This document shows positions 54,615-62,651 of a stretch of 64,000 nt of DNA, one piece after another. A program made the translations under genes and the position numbers. The notes under the pieces were generated by a model. It worked only from the letters and a program-made list of their open reading frames with translations, did not search any database and was not told where the DNA came from. Source of the DNA: JBPOFY01 sp049889815 (lineage in GTDB: Bacteria; Verrucomicrobiota; Verrucomicrobiia; Opitutales; Coraliomargaritaceae); NCBI GenBank assembly GCA_049889815.1, contig JBMHCR010000008.1, forward strand, positions 1 to 64,000, read 5' to 3'. Position 1 is the first letter of the stretch. Each line of letters begins with the position of its first letter.

Positions 54615-55997
54615 CTACATGGCTTCGCTCAATTCGTTCCCCACACCTTCGAGCACGAGATCACCGAATAGCGTGCTGGCAGTTGCTCGGTTAAAGCGAA
54701 CATCGGCAAATTGACCGATAAGGCGTGGGCTCGCTTTGACTAGGACCACGCGGTTGCCTCGAGTACGCCCAAGAAACAGATCTTTGCCCTTTTTTGCGGG
54801 ACCCTCGAAGAGCACTGCTTCAACAGTGCCGACCAGCTCTTCATTTCGTTGAAGTGAGCGCCGCCCAAGGATTTCCAGAAGCACTTGATTGCGCTCTTCC
54901 TTCTGTTGCTTAGTGACCGGGTCGCCGAGCGGTTCTGCAGTGGTATCGGGGCGGACACTGTATTTAAAGAGGTATGCCATATCAAAGCCGATTTCTTCAA
55001 AATGTTTGCGTGTAAGCTCGAAGTCATCGTCGGTTTCCCCAGGGAAGCCGACGATGACATCGGTTGAAATATACATATCTGGACGCACTTCGCGGATTTG
55101 GTCGATGATACGACGAAAGCGCTCAATGCTGTAGGGGCGGCGCATTGCCTTGAGGATGCGGTCACTGCCGCTTTGCATAGGAAAATGCAAATATTCGCAG
55201 AGTTTCGGTAAGCGTGCGTAGCAGTCGATCAGATCTTGCTTGAAACCGACAGGGTGCGGGCTGGTGAAACGAATGCGCTCGATGCCCTCTATGTCGTTTA
55301 CCTTTTCAAGGAGCTGCACGAACGGGCTCTTTTTGTCCACATGGGGAAACTCACGAATACCGTATTGGTTGACGATTTGCCCGAGCAAGGTGACCTCACG
55401 TGTGCCATTGGCGGCGAGCGCTTCGATTTCCTGCACGATGTCTTCCATCGGGCGGGCGCGCTCTGCACCCCGGGTTTTGGGTACAATGCAGTAGGAGCAC
55501 TTCATGTTGCAGCCCTGCATGATGCTGACAAACGCGGCGACTTGTAGCTTATCGTCAACGTGGGCTTTGATGGTATTCTGAGAATCGAGTTCCTCGGCGA
55601 GGTCGATGATCGAGTCGGGGCGTGGACCTTGCCCCTGCATCGTGGCGATCATGTTGTTCAGGTGGTCGGGAACGCGATGGAACTTTTGTGTGCCGATGAC
55701 TAGGTCGAGGTCAGGCAAGCGGTCTAATAGCTCGTCGCCGCGGTTTTGCGCCATACATCCCATGATCCCCAAAATGAAGTTGGGGTCTTTTTTCTTACGT
55801 TTTGCGAGGTGTCCGGCTTTGCCGATCGCTTTCTGCTCGGCTTGGTCGCGCACGCTGCAGGTGTTGAGCAGAACTACATCGGCCTCATGCTCATTATCAA
55901 TGATCGCATAGCCTTTTCCGCGAAGCATAGCCGCTACGGCTTCGGAGTCGCGTTCATTCATTTGGCACCCGTAGGTTTTAATATACACCCGATTCAT
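54615..55997 (-). CDS. miaB: tRNA-2-methylthio-N6-dimethylallyladenosine synthase
   Basis: The 460-residue radical-SAM methylthiotransferase modifies A37 of tRNAs. The N-terminal UPF0004 domain has KTYGCQMNERDSE, NTCSVRDQAEQK and GCMAQ, which hold three cluster cysteines. The radical SAM motif is MQGCNMKCSYCIVPKTRG (CxxxCxxC). A C-terminal TRAM domain is present (FLGRTRGNRVV). It uses LLGQIVNQYG where MiaB usually has QNVNSYG. ATG at 55997 gives MNRVYIKTYG. Confidence 0.94.
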   Translation of the reverse strand: MNRVYIKTYGCQMNERDSEAVAAMLRGKGYAIIDNEHEADVVLLNTCSVRDQAEQKAIGKAGHLAKRKKKDPNFILGIMGCMAQNRGDELLDRLPDLDLVIGTQKFHRVPDHLNNMIATMQGQGPRPDSIIDLAEELDSQNTIKAHVDDKLQVAAFVSIMQGCNMKCSYCIVPKTRGAERARPMEDIVQEIEALAANGTREVTLLGQIVNQYGIREFPHVDKKSPFVQLLEKVNDIEGIERIRFTSPHPVGFKQDLIDCYARLPKLCEYLHFPMQSGSDRILKAMRRPYSIERFRRIIDQIREVRPDMYISTDVIVGFPGETDDDFELTRKHFEEIGFDMAYLFKYSVRPDTTAEPLGDPVTKQQKEERNQVLLEILGRRSLQRNEELVGTVEAVLFEGPAKKGKDLFLGRTRGNRVVLVKASPRLIGQFADVRFNRATASTLFGDLVLEGVGNELSEAM

Positions 55998-56351
55998 GAG
56001 GAAAACGGACAATGTTGAGCTAGAAGTCTTTGTAAACTCAGAATTCAGCTCAAACGAATCAATCAGGTAATCGGTGAGGATAACTGATTGTTAGAACAGT
56101 TTGAGACGTTGGTGCATCCTGTAGATGTGCTTGGGCTAGCCAACTGGTTTTCGTTTGAATGCAGCGATGTCGAACCTTCTCCCGAGGTAGCTGTTTTTGC
56201 TCAAAGCGGGCGAACCACTCGAAGGCGCTCGGGCGATCGCGGAAAGTCTATGTGGCGTGAATCAGGCTTGATTCATGCTGTGATAGTGAGACAGACATTC
56301 CTGTCAGTCATTGACTTGGGGCATTTAGGAATCTCTGTTTCAACGTAATTC
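55998..56351. other. Gap of about 350 bp between miaB and the cyclotransferase gene
   Basis: No gene is supported; a short + strand frame (56088-56348) has random composition. It contains one copy of the 18-bp GTGAG-N-CAGACATTCCTG repeat at 56286-56303. Confidence 0.55.
56286..56303 (+). repeat. Dispersed repeat, third copy
   Basis: GTGAGACAGACATTCCTG is 17 of 18 identical to the sequence at the prc stop (40553-40570). Confidence 0.55.
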
Positions 56352-56759
56352 ATGCATACTGAAGCATTCACAGTCTTCGTTTACGGCACCCTCAAACCCG
56401 GTGGCCACTATTGGCACCGCTTCTGTGAGGGCAAGGTGAGCCGCGTGGTGGCTGCGCGAATTCGAGGTAGTTTGTATGATTTGCACGTCGGCTACCCGGG
56501 GTTGGTGTTGGATGATGGCGGCTGGGTGCAGGGTTTTTTACTCACCTTTGAGAGCTTAAAAGAGCTGGAGCACTTGGACCGGCTGGAAGGTTTTGATGAG
56601 AATCGCCCTGCCGATAGAAACGATTACCTGCGTCTGAAGGTTCGGTGCTTCAACGAGCATGGTGAATCATTCGGTGAGCATTGGTCCTACGAGATGACTC
56701 AGGGCTTGCGTGAGCAACATCGTTGCACACTTATCGAAAACGGCGAATGGCCAGTGTAG
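56352..56759 (+). CDS. Gamma-glutamylcyclotransferase-like protein (AIG2/GGCT fold)
   Basis: The 135-residue protein has the fold's substrate loop VFVYGTLKPGGHYWHRF at the N-terminus, VRGS-like IRGSLYDLHVGYPGLVLDDG, and the acidic LEHLDRLEGFDENR that includes the catalytic Glu region. Small bacterial members vary in substrate, so the precise reaction is not known. It converges with the SDR fusion gene, 5 bp apart. Confidence 0.88.
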   Translation: MHTEAFTVFVYGTLKPGGHYWHRFCEGKVSRVVAARIRGSLYDLHVGYPGLVLDDGGWVQGFLLTFESLKELEHLDRLEGFDENRPADRNDYLRLKVRCFNEHGESFGEHWSYEMTQGLREQHRCTLIENGEWPV

Positions 56760-56764
56760 GCACC

Positions 56765-58198
56765 CTATTCTGCCTTCTTAACGGCTTTCTTTTTAGCTGC
56801 TTTCCTCGTCGCTTTCTTGGCCTTTTTTTTCTTCGCCGCCTTTTTAGCGGCTTTCTTCGTGGCTGCTTTTTTGACGGTTTTCTTGGCCGCCTTTTTCGTC
56901 GCTTTCTTTTTTACTGGCTTCTCGGTAGCTGGTGCAGGCTTGTCTGTTTTAGCCCTTGCTGAGTTTGGATTCGCCTTGGCTTCGGCTTTCTTCTTCGCCT
57001 TCGGTCCAGACTTGGACTCAGTTACCTGTTTCGTGCGCTTGTTTGCCGGCTTTTCTTCCTCGGATTCTGTTTGGCGAGCTCCGCGACGACGTCGATTTTG
57101 GTTTGGTTTCTCGGATTTCTCTTCATTGGCGCCAGCAGTATCTGTCTTTGGCTCATCCGTGTTCGGTTCTGAAGTAGTATGTTCTCGCTCGGTTGTGTTG
57201 TCACGGTTGCGGTTTCGATTGCGACCTCCGCGTCGTCGCCCGCGCCTGCGCTTAGAGGACCCGTCTCCTTGTGGAGCGCTTTTTTCGGGTGTAGTTTCCT
57301 TCGTTTTTGTTTCGTAGCGCTCTGGGTGAATTTCAAAGTCTTCGATGGCTGCGGCGATTTTATCCTCCATTTCCTCGTCAGTGAAAGGGATAGTGCGTTC
57401 GATATTTTCTGGCTGCTTGGTGGGGATTTTCGGTTCCTCTGGCGGGCAGTATTTGGCCGGTGGTAGAACGATCGCGTCGTATGGATCGACAGGTAGTGGC
57501 TCTTCGGGTAGCGCGACCTCTGCATGTGGACTGAGTCGCGGATGAAGGGTGATTTCGTTGGGCACGTTGGTCTCGTTTGCGTTCAGCAGGTAGTCGATCG
57601 TGCGGGCGACCTGCTCGAGATCGATTCGTGCTTGCTCAAGCTGCTCATCGCTGGCTGTGGCGGATGGCAGTTCGACGTTTTGCTTGAGAATGAGATTCGT
57701 TACCTTCAGACCTGCATCTCGCGCTTGATCAAATAGGGCAGCATTCATTTGGCGGAGCCCGCCTTCAACGAGGGCATTGACCGCGCTGGTCGGATGTCCG
57801 CTTTTATTGGTCGGTATGACGTGGATCAATTGCCCCCGAAACTGCATGAGGTTGGGCAGAGCCAGTCGTGTCAGAATGGCCGGGCCAAGGAGGCCGATTT
57901 TCAGAACCGCCTCGAGATTACCGACGGGCAGTTTGTCGAAATCAGCTCCAGGGGTGACATCCAATGCATGGATGAGGATGTGTAGAGCACCTTCTTTTTC
58001 GATGATGTCGCTGGCAGCTTGCTGGACCGCAGTCAGATCGCTAACGTCGATCGCATGTGCAACGAAGTGCCGATCGGAGAATGTGACTTTCGAAAGGTTG
58101 TTGCCGATGCCGTGCACGCGGCAGCCTTGCTGTATTAAATCTTTAATGATCCGGAGGCCCAGAGGTGTTTCAGCACCGGTGACAATAGCAATGTCCAT
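56765..58198 (-). CDS. SDR-like pseudoenzyme fused to an Arg/Gly-rich linker and histone-H1-like basic tail
   Basis: The 477-residue protein (ATG at 58198) has three parts. Residues 1-215 form an SDR-type Rossmann fold, but its cofactor loop reads VTGAETPLG, and at the YxxxK site it has AVNALVEGG, so both Tyr and Lys are missing. An acidic stretch (EEMEDKIAAAIEDFEIHPERY) and an Arg/Gly/Asn-rich segment (KRRRGRRRGGRNRNRNRD) follow. The last 70 residues are nearly all Lys, Ala and Thr, like bacterial H1 homologues. This suggests a nucleic-acid-binding protein with a sensing or scaffold Rossmann domain. I know no named family with this architecture. Confidence 0.85.
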   Translation of the reverse strand: MDIAIVTGAETPLGLRIIKDLIQQGCRVHGIGNNLSKVTFSDRHFVAHAIDVSDLTAVQQAASDIIEKEGALHILIHALDVTPGADFDKLPVGNLEAVLKIGLLGPAILTRLALPNLMQFRGQLIHVIPTNKSGHPTSAVNALVEGGLRQMNAALFDQARDAGLKVTNLILKQNVELPSATASDEQLEQARIDLEQVARTIDYLLNANETNVPNEITLHPRLSPHAEVALPEEPLPVDPYDAIVLPPAKYCPPEEPKIPTKQPENIERTIPFTDEEMEDKIAAAIEDFEIHPERYETKTKETTPEKSAPQGDGSSKRRRGRRRGGRNRNRNRDNTTEREHTTSEPNTDEPKTDTAGANEEKSEKPNQNRRRRGARQTESEEEKPANKRTKQVTESKSGPKAKKKAEAKANPNSARAKTDKPAPATEKPVKKKATKKAAKKTVKKAATKKAAKKAAKKKKAKKATRKAAKKKAVKKAE

Positions 58199-58369
58199 AG
58201 AGTTGTAAAAATTGGCCCGTTCGCGGAGAACGCCCAGCATGGGGCTCGTCAGATACGCGATTGAGTTTCCGTTTTAATAGCGGAGAAAGTTTATGAGGCA
58301 ACGTGGTGGTATTTCACGATAGCTTAGAGCAGGAACGTATGACTTTTTTGGCAACTGAAATCTGCAGCC

Positions 58370-59017
58370 TCAACTCAACGCGTTGACCAGCTCTTTCAGA
58401 CTGTGCATGACGGGTGCGCCGGTACCTGCCAGTCGTTCTAGTGTATGGTGGCCGTGTGCCAATAAGATGCATTTGGTTCCCATTGCTTCGGCTACTTCGA
58501 AATCGTGTAAAGTGTCGCCGACGAGCACCACTTCTTCAGGCTGCCAGTGAAGTCTTTCGATCCAGCGCTTTCCTTGCCCGACTTTGCCCTCTGCGTAAAT
58601 GTTACTCGCGCCGATCAAGCCTTCAAAGTGTTCGCCCAGTCCGAAGTGATGGATTCCGAACTCAAGCGCTTCTTGCTTCGCTGCCGACAGCACTGAGTGT
58701 GTGTGACCTTGTTCGGTCAGATGCATGAGTGTGTCGGATGCTTCAGGGTGGAGGCTCGCCTCGTTCAGCCAGCGTGCCTCGTAATCGTTAATGAATTCGT
58801 GGCTCACTTTCTCGAAGCTGTCGGTGTTGGTATCGAAGCCTAGATATTCGTAGAACTGTATGACTGGAAAGCCGAAGTTTTGCCGGTAGGTGTTTTCGTT
58901 GATCGGTGCCCTCCCTCGCCTGGCAAGCAAACCATTCAGCACTTCGACACACAATCGGGTGTCATTGAGTAAAGTGCCATTCCAATCCCAAATGATGTGT
59001 TTGTACGGAGAGGCCAT
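58370..59017 (-). CDS. HAD-family hydrolase, phosphoglycolate-phosphatase-like
   Basis: The 215-residue phosphatase has IIWDWNGTLLND as nucleophile motif (DxN, with N in place of the usual D at position +2), VLSAAKQE as motif II, and VLVGDTLHDFEVAEAMG as motif IV. The helical cap lies between. The Asn at the general acid/base position may lower activity or change the substrate. The start overlaps the next gene's stop by one base. Confidence 0.87.
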   Translation of the reverse strand: MASPYKHIIWDWNGTLLNDTRLCVEVLNGLLARRGRAPINENTYRQNFGFPVIQFYEYLGFDTNTDSFEKVSHEFINDYEARWLNEASLHPEASDTLMHLTEQGHTHSVLSAAKQEALEFGIHHFGLGEHFEGLIGASNIYAEGKVGQGKRWIERLHWQPEEVVLVGDTLHDFEVAEAMGTKCILLAHGHHTLERLAGTGAPVMHSLKELVNALS

Positions 59018-59442
59018 TAGTCCAGCATATCGGGTTTGCGTCGAAATAACTCGACTGGCACCTGCATCAGCGCGAGGAAGATCAGAGTGCCTTCGAAACC
59101 GGGCACGCCGAGCTTCTCGCCACGGTCAGCCGCCGCCATGTAGGCGAACATTACACCAGCGATTGTTAAGAAGACAAATAGCACCGAAAATGCGACCAAC
59201 AGAGCAAATGCCAGCCTCCATTGTGGGTCCGAAATCGTGGCGAATGGCAGATTTAGGATCGCTCCGTAAGCGATAAAATAGACGGTCTGAATGGTTTTGA
59301 AGGTATCGAGCTCACCCAAAAAGAGGTTCCTGAGTGCTAGCATCAACAGGAGTGCACTAAGGAAGCGCCCTGCCCATCGAGCATAGCGCAGCCCATCTGC
59401 GGTGGTTTTGTCTAAGTGTGGAGGTTTGTCAGGTGCGCTCAT
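59017..59442 (-). CDS. Membrane protein of unknown function
   Basis: The 141-residue protein has about four hydrophobic segments (near 26-42, 52-68, 75-100, 115-128). No family is recognised. Its stop overlaps the HAD start by one base and its start overlaps the ogt stop by 4 bp, so three genes are translationally coupled. Confidence 0.72.
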   Translation of the reverse strand: MSAPDKPPHLDKTTADGLRYARWAGRFLSALLLMLALRNLFLGELDTFKTIQTVYFIAYGAILNLPFATISDPQWRLAFALLVAFSVLFVFLTIAGVMFAYMAAADRGEKLGVPGFEGTLIFLALMQVPVELFRRKPDMLD

Positions 59443-59978
59443 TGAAACAATACGCGCAGATCAGAGTTCGCTTGTTGCTCGGCGTCAAGCAATGCGAGCT
59501 TTCTATCCCTGCCCCAGCGATAATTGCCGATGGTTCTAGACTTCCGAATCACACGATGGCAGGGAATCAGGACAGAAATGGGGTTTGCGCCAACGGCGGT
59601 GCCGACCGCTCGGTTGGCTTTTGGGCGCCCAATAGCTTCGGCAATCGACTGATAATTGATCGTTTCACCAAAAGGTATACGATTCAATTCACGCCATACA
59701 GCTATCTGAAATTCAGTTCCCTTGATATCAAAGTATCTCCAGCGAGCCTCTGGTGCGAGTTGATTAAATTCTGCCAACCATTCGCCAAAAGCTCGTTCTA
59801 AGGGCGATTGCGGCTGGTTGGAACCGGCCTCATCCTCTAAGTAGTGCATCTGACGAATGCCGTCATTGGTGAGGTCTAAAACCAAAACACCGATCTGTGT
59901 TTGGATGATCGAGTCGCTATTTTGGCCGTTTGCATGCTCCAATAAAATAGTGAACAAATTATCATTTATGCTTGCCAT
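59439..59978 (-). CDS. ogt: Methylated-DNA-protein-cysteine methyltransferase
   Basis: The 179-residue suicide repair protein removes alkyl groups from O6-guanine. The active-site motif PCHRVI is at about 141-146, preceded by the DNA-binding PFGETINYQSIAEAIGRP and ANRAVGTAVGANP. The N-terminal domain is shorter and weakly conserved, as in Ogt. It starts 61 bp from recA in the opposite direction. Confidence 0.95.
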   Translation of the reverse strand: MASINDNLFTILLEHANGQNSDSIIQTQIGVLVLDLTNDGIRQMHYLEDEAGSNQPQSPLERAFGEWLAEFNQLAPEARWRYFDIKGTEFQIAVWRELNRIPFGETINYQSIAEAIGRPKANRAVGTAVGANPISVLIPCHRVIRKSRTIGNYRWGRDRKLALLDAEQQANSDLRVLFQ

Positions 59979-60003
59979 ACGATAAACTTATTCCAATTTC
60001 TGT

Positions 60004-60016
60004 ATTCGACACGAAT
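60004..60016. promoter_or_regulatory. Short palindrome upstream of recA
   Basis: ATTCG and CGAAT are separated by ACA, 24 bp before the recA ATG and 26 bp before the divergent ogt start. It could be an operator for a repair regulator, but it is not the known TGTTC-N4-GAACA type of SOS box. Confidence 0.25.
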
Positions 60017-60039
60017 GAATCTACGAACCACTATTACCC

Positions 60040-61113
60040 ATGGCCGCTAAAGCACAAATTCAAAAGACAGAACGCAACCCTGAAGCTGACCGCAAGAACC
60101 TTGATTTAGCAATTTCTGGTATCAACAAGCAATTTGGTCCTGGAGCATTGATGCGCCTTGGGGAGGCGACTAAAATGGAGATCGACGTCATTTCGACGGG
60201 TTCCATTGCGATTGATCTAGCGTTAGGAGTTGGTGGCCTACCGCGCGGGCGGATCTGCGAAATCTATGGTCCTGAGAGTTCCGGTAAGACGACTTTTTGT
60301 TTGAGCGTCATCGCCCAAGCGCAGAAGGAAGGCGGCAACGCAGTCTTTATTGATGTAGAGCACGCTCTCGACCCAAGATATGCAAAAGTCGTTGGTGTTG
60401 ATCTAGATAACCTCATGGTATCCCAGCCTGAAAGTGGTGAGGATGCGCTCAACATCACAGAAACACTGATTCGCTCCGGCGCGGTGGACGTGATCGTGGT
60501 CGACTCAGTCGCAGCGCTGGTATCCAAAAACGAGCTTGATGGACAAATGGGTGACACTACCGTTGGTCTACAGGCGCGTATGATGAGTCAGGCAATGCGC
60601 CGTCTCACCGCAGCGATCAGCAAAACGCAATGTGTGGTGCTTTTTACGAATCAGATTCGTGAGAAGATCGGGGTGATGTTTGGTAGCCCAGAGACCCAGC
60701 CTGGTGGTCGCGCTTTGAAATTCTTCTCTTCCGTTCGTATGGACATCCGTCGGACCGGTCAAATCAAGGAGTCTTCAGGTAAGGTTGTTGGTAATCGCAC
60801 ACGTATCAAGGTGGTTAAAAACAAGGTCGCACCGCCGTTCACCGAATCGGAGTTCGATATCATGTACAATGAGGGGATTTCCCACTCCGGCTCCCTCGTG
60901 GACCTCGGCGTGGAGCATAAGATCCTTGAGAAAAAGGGTTCGTGGATCTCCTACAAGGGTGAGATGATTGGTCAGGGTCGTGAGGCTGCGAAGACTGCGA
61001 TTCAAGAAGATAGCAAACTTGCGGATGAATTGACTCAGTTGATCATGAACAAGGTGCGCCCTAAGGGAGGCGACTCGATCACAGGCACGAGTGGCGAAGA
61101 ATCCGAAGATTGA
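60040..61113 (+). CDS. recA: Recombinase RecA
   Basis: The 357-residue ATPase performs strand exchange and triggers the SOS response. Walker A is GPESSGKTT, Walker B is VDVIVVDSVAAL, and the DNA-binding loop region has FTNQIREKIGVMFGSPE. The C-terminal tail is acidic (GTSGEESED). The start follows a leader ATTACCC without a Shine-Dalgarno motif. A terminator follows. Confidence 0.98.
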   Translation: MAAKAQIQKTERNPEADRKNLDLAISGINKQFGPGALMRLGEATKMEIDVISTGSIAIDLALGVGGLPRGRICEIYGPESSGKTTFCLSVIAQAQKEGGNAVFIDVEHALDPRYAKVVGVDLDNLMVSQPESGEDALNITETLIRSGAVDVIVVDSVAALVSKNELDGQMGDTTVGLQARMMSQAMRRLTAAISKTQCVVLFTNQIREKIGVMFGSPETQPGGRALKFFSSVRMDIRRTGQIKESSGKVVGNRTRIKVVKNKVAPPFTESEFDIMYNEGISHSGSLVDLGVEHKILEKKGSWISYKGEMIGQGREAAKTAIQEDSKLADELTQLIMNKVRPKGGDSITGTSGEESED

Positions 61114-61192
61114 GTTTTTAGGTGAATGCTTAGCTTTTAAATTCGACCATCTTTGAGTCCCCCACCCCATCGATTTTCCTTTATTCGATTCT

Positions 61193-61217
61193 AGAGCACC
61201 TTCAGGTGCTCTTTTTA
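61193..61217 (+). terminator. Rho-independent terminator of recA
   Basis: AGAGCACC pairs perfectly with GGTGCTCT around TTCA, then TTTTT. Confidence 0.9.
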
Positions 61218-61292
61218 TTTTGCTAGTCATAGGCAATCAGAGAGATGTGCACTTGACGCTGCGCATGATTTCGCGACTTTAGCCAATTCTCT

Positions 61293-62651
61293 ATGCCTGC
61301 CACTGATACCATAGTCGCTTTATCTACACCGGTAGGTGAATCCGCAATTGCTGTGATTCGCCTGAGCGGTCCGGCGTGTCCCGCGCTAGCACAAACGATT
61401 CTACAACGCTCAAAACCACTGAAGGCACGCCACGCACATTTTGGTAACTATATGAATACCAACGGTATGCGATTAGACGATTGCGTATTTACTTTGTTTG
61501 AAGAGGGAAAGTCTTTTACGGGTGAGTCGATGCTGGAGATTGCTCCACACGGCAACCCATTGATCGTGCAAAAGATTCTCGAGGATCTGATGGCTCGCGG
61601 TTGCCGTCCTGCCGAGCCAGGTGAATTTACGCGGACGGGCTTCTTGAATGGCAAGATGGACCTTAGTCAGGCAGAGGCGATATCCGATCTCATTCGTGCT
61701 CGGTCCGACCGTAGCATTGAAGTCGCTCAACGCCAGTTGCATGGCTCCGTGGGTCGCAAAATGAGTGAACTCACGGATTGCCTTTTGTCGGTTATGGCTC
61801 ATCTGGAGGCCTATATTGATTTTCCTGAGGAGGATTTGCCCGATGAAAATCAAGAGGGCCCTGCTAAGGAGCTGCGTAAATTGATCAACGAGATCAACGA
61901 ATTGATTGAAACGCAGCATTACACTGCTCTGCTCCATGAGGGTGTCAAGACGCTGATTGTGGGTGAACCAAACGTAGGAAAAAGTAGTTTGATCAACGTA
62001 CTTACTGGTGCTGAGAGGTCGATAGTTAGTGAGATTCCGGGTACTACACGTGATTACGTTTCTGCATTTGTGATGCTTGGTCCTTGGCGTATTGAAATTT
62101 TGGATACAGCGGGTCTGCACGAAGCTGGCGACGCCATTGAGCAGCTCGGGATCAACCATACGATTGAGCAGGCCGAGACCGCAGATTTTTTTCTGCTGGT
62201 GCTGGATGTATCGAGTGAGTCCCCTACCCTACCCGATGCATTGCTTGCAAGAATGACTGCCGAGAATACGATCGTGGTTGAGAACAAAACCGATTTACAA
62301 TTTCAGCGTTCACACGCGGGCTTTCTGCCGGACTTTAAGCATGTTCCATTATCACTTTTGGAGCGTTCGGGTGTGGATTTGTTGCGTTCCACGTGGTTGA
62401 GGGCAATAGATGCTAGCTTTAGCCAAACCAATACCGATGGTGTTGTGGTCAATGCGAGACACGCAGCCGCCTTATCGGATGCACGCGATGCTTTGGAGCT
62501 GGCGTCCACGAAGTTTAGCGATTTGGAGCTCACGGAGCTGGTCGCTGCTGATTTGCGCGATGCTGTGGAGTTTATCGGCCGCGTGGTTGGCAAGGTCGAT
62601 AATGAACGCATGCTGGATAGCCTGTTTAATCAATTTTGTATCGGTAAATGA
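61293..62651 (+). CDS. mnmE: tRNA modification GTPase MnmE
   Basis: The 452-residue GTPase with MnmG modifies U34 of tRNAs (cmnm5U). The N-terminal folate-binding domain has TPVGESAIAVIRLSGP. The G domain carries GEPNVGKSSLINVL, the DTAGL loop and NKTD. The protein ends with CIGK, the expected catalytic Cys. mnmG follows with an ATGA overlap. A near-match to parS lies in its DNA at 62385-62400. Confidence 0.97.
   Translation: MPATDTIVALSTPVGESAIAVIRLSGPACPALAQTILQRSKPLKARHAHFGNYMNTNGMRLDDCVFTLFEEGKSFTGESMLEIAPHGNPLIVQKILEDLMARGCRPAEPGEFTRTGFLNGKMDLSQAEAISDLIRARSDRSIEVAQRQLHGSVGRKMSELTDCLLSVMAHLEAYIDFPEEDLPDENQEGPAKELRKLINEINELIETQHYTALLHEGVKTLIVGEPNVGKSSLINVLTGAERSIVSEIPGTTRDYVSAFVMLGPWRIEILDTAGLHEAGDAIEQLGINHTIEQAETADFFLLVLDVSSESPTLPDALLARMTAENTIVVENKTDLQFQRSHAGFLPDFKHVPLSLLERSGVDLLRSTWLRAIDASFSQTNTDGVVVNARHAAALSDARDALELASTKFSDLELTELVAADLRDAVEFIGRVVGKVDNERMLDSLFNQFCIGK
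62385..62400. promoter_or_regulatory. Degenerate parS-like site inside mnmE
   Basis: CGTTCCACGTGGTTGA keeps the run GTTCCACGTGG, with the right outer arm changed. It lies 993 bp from the perfect site. It may be a weak second ParB site or chance. Confidence 0.3.

Noticed and set aside
56088..56348. An 86-codon + strand frame before the cyclotransferase gene
   Set aside because: Composition looks random, there is no family, and part of it is the dispersed repeat at 56286.
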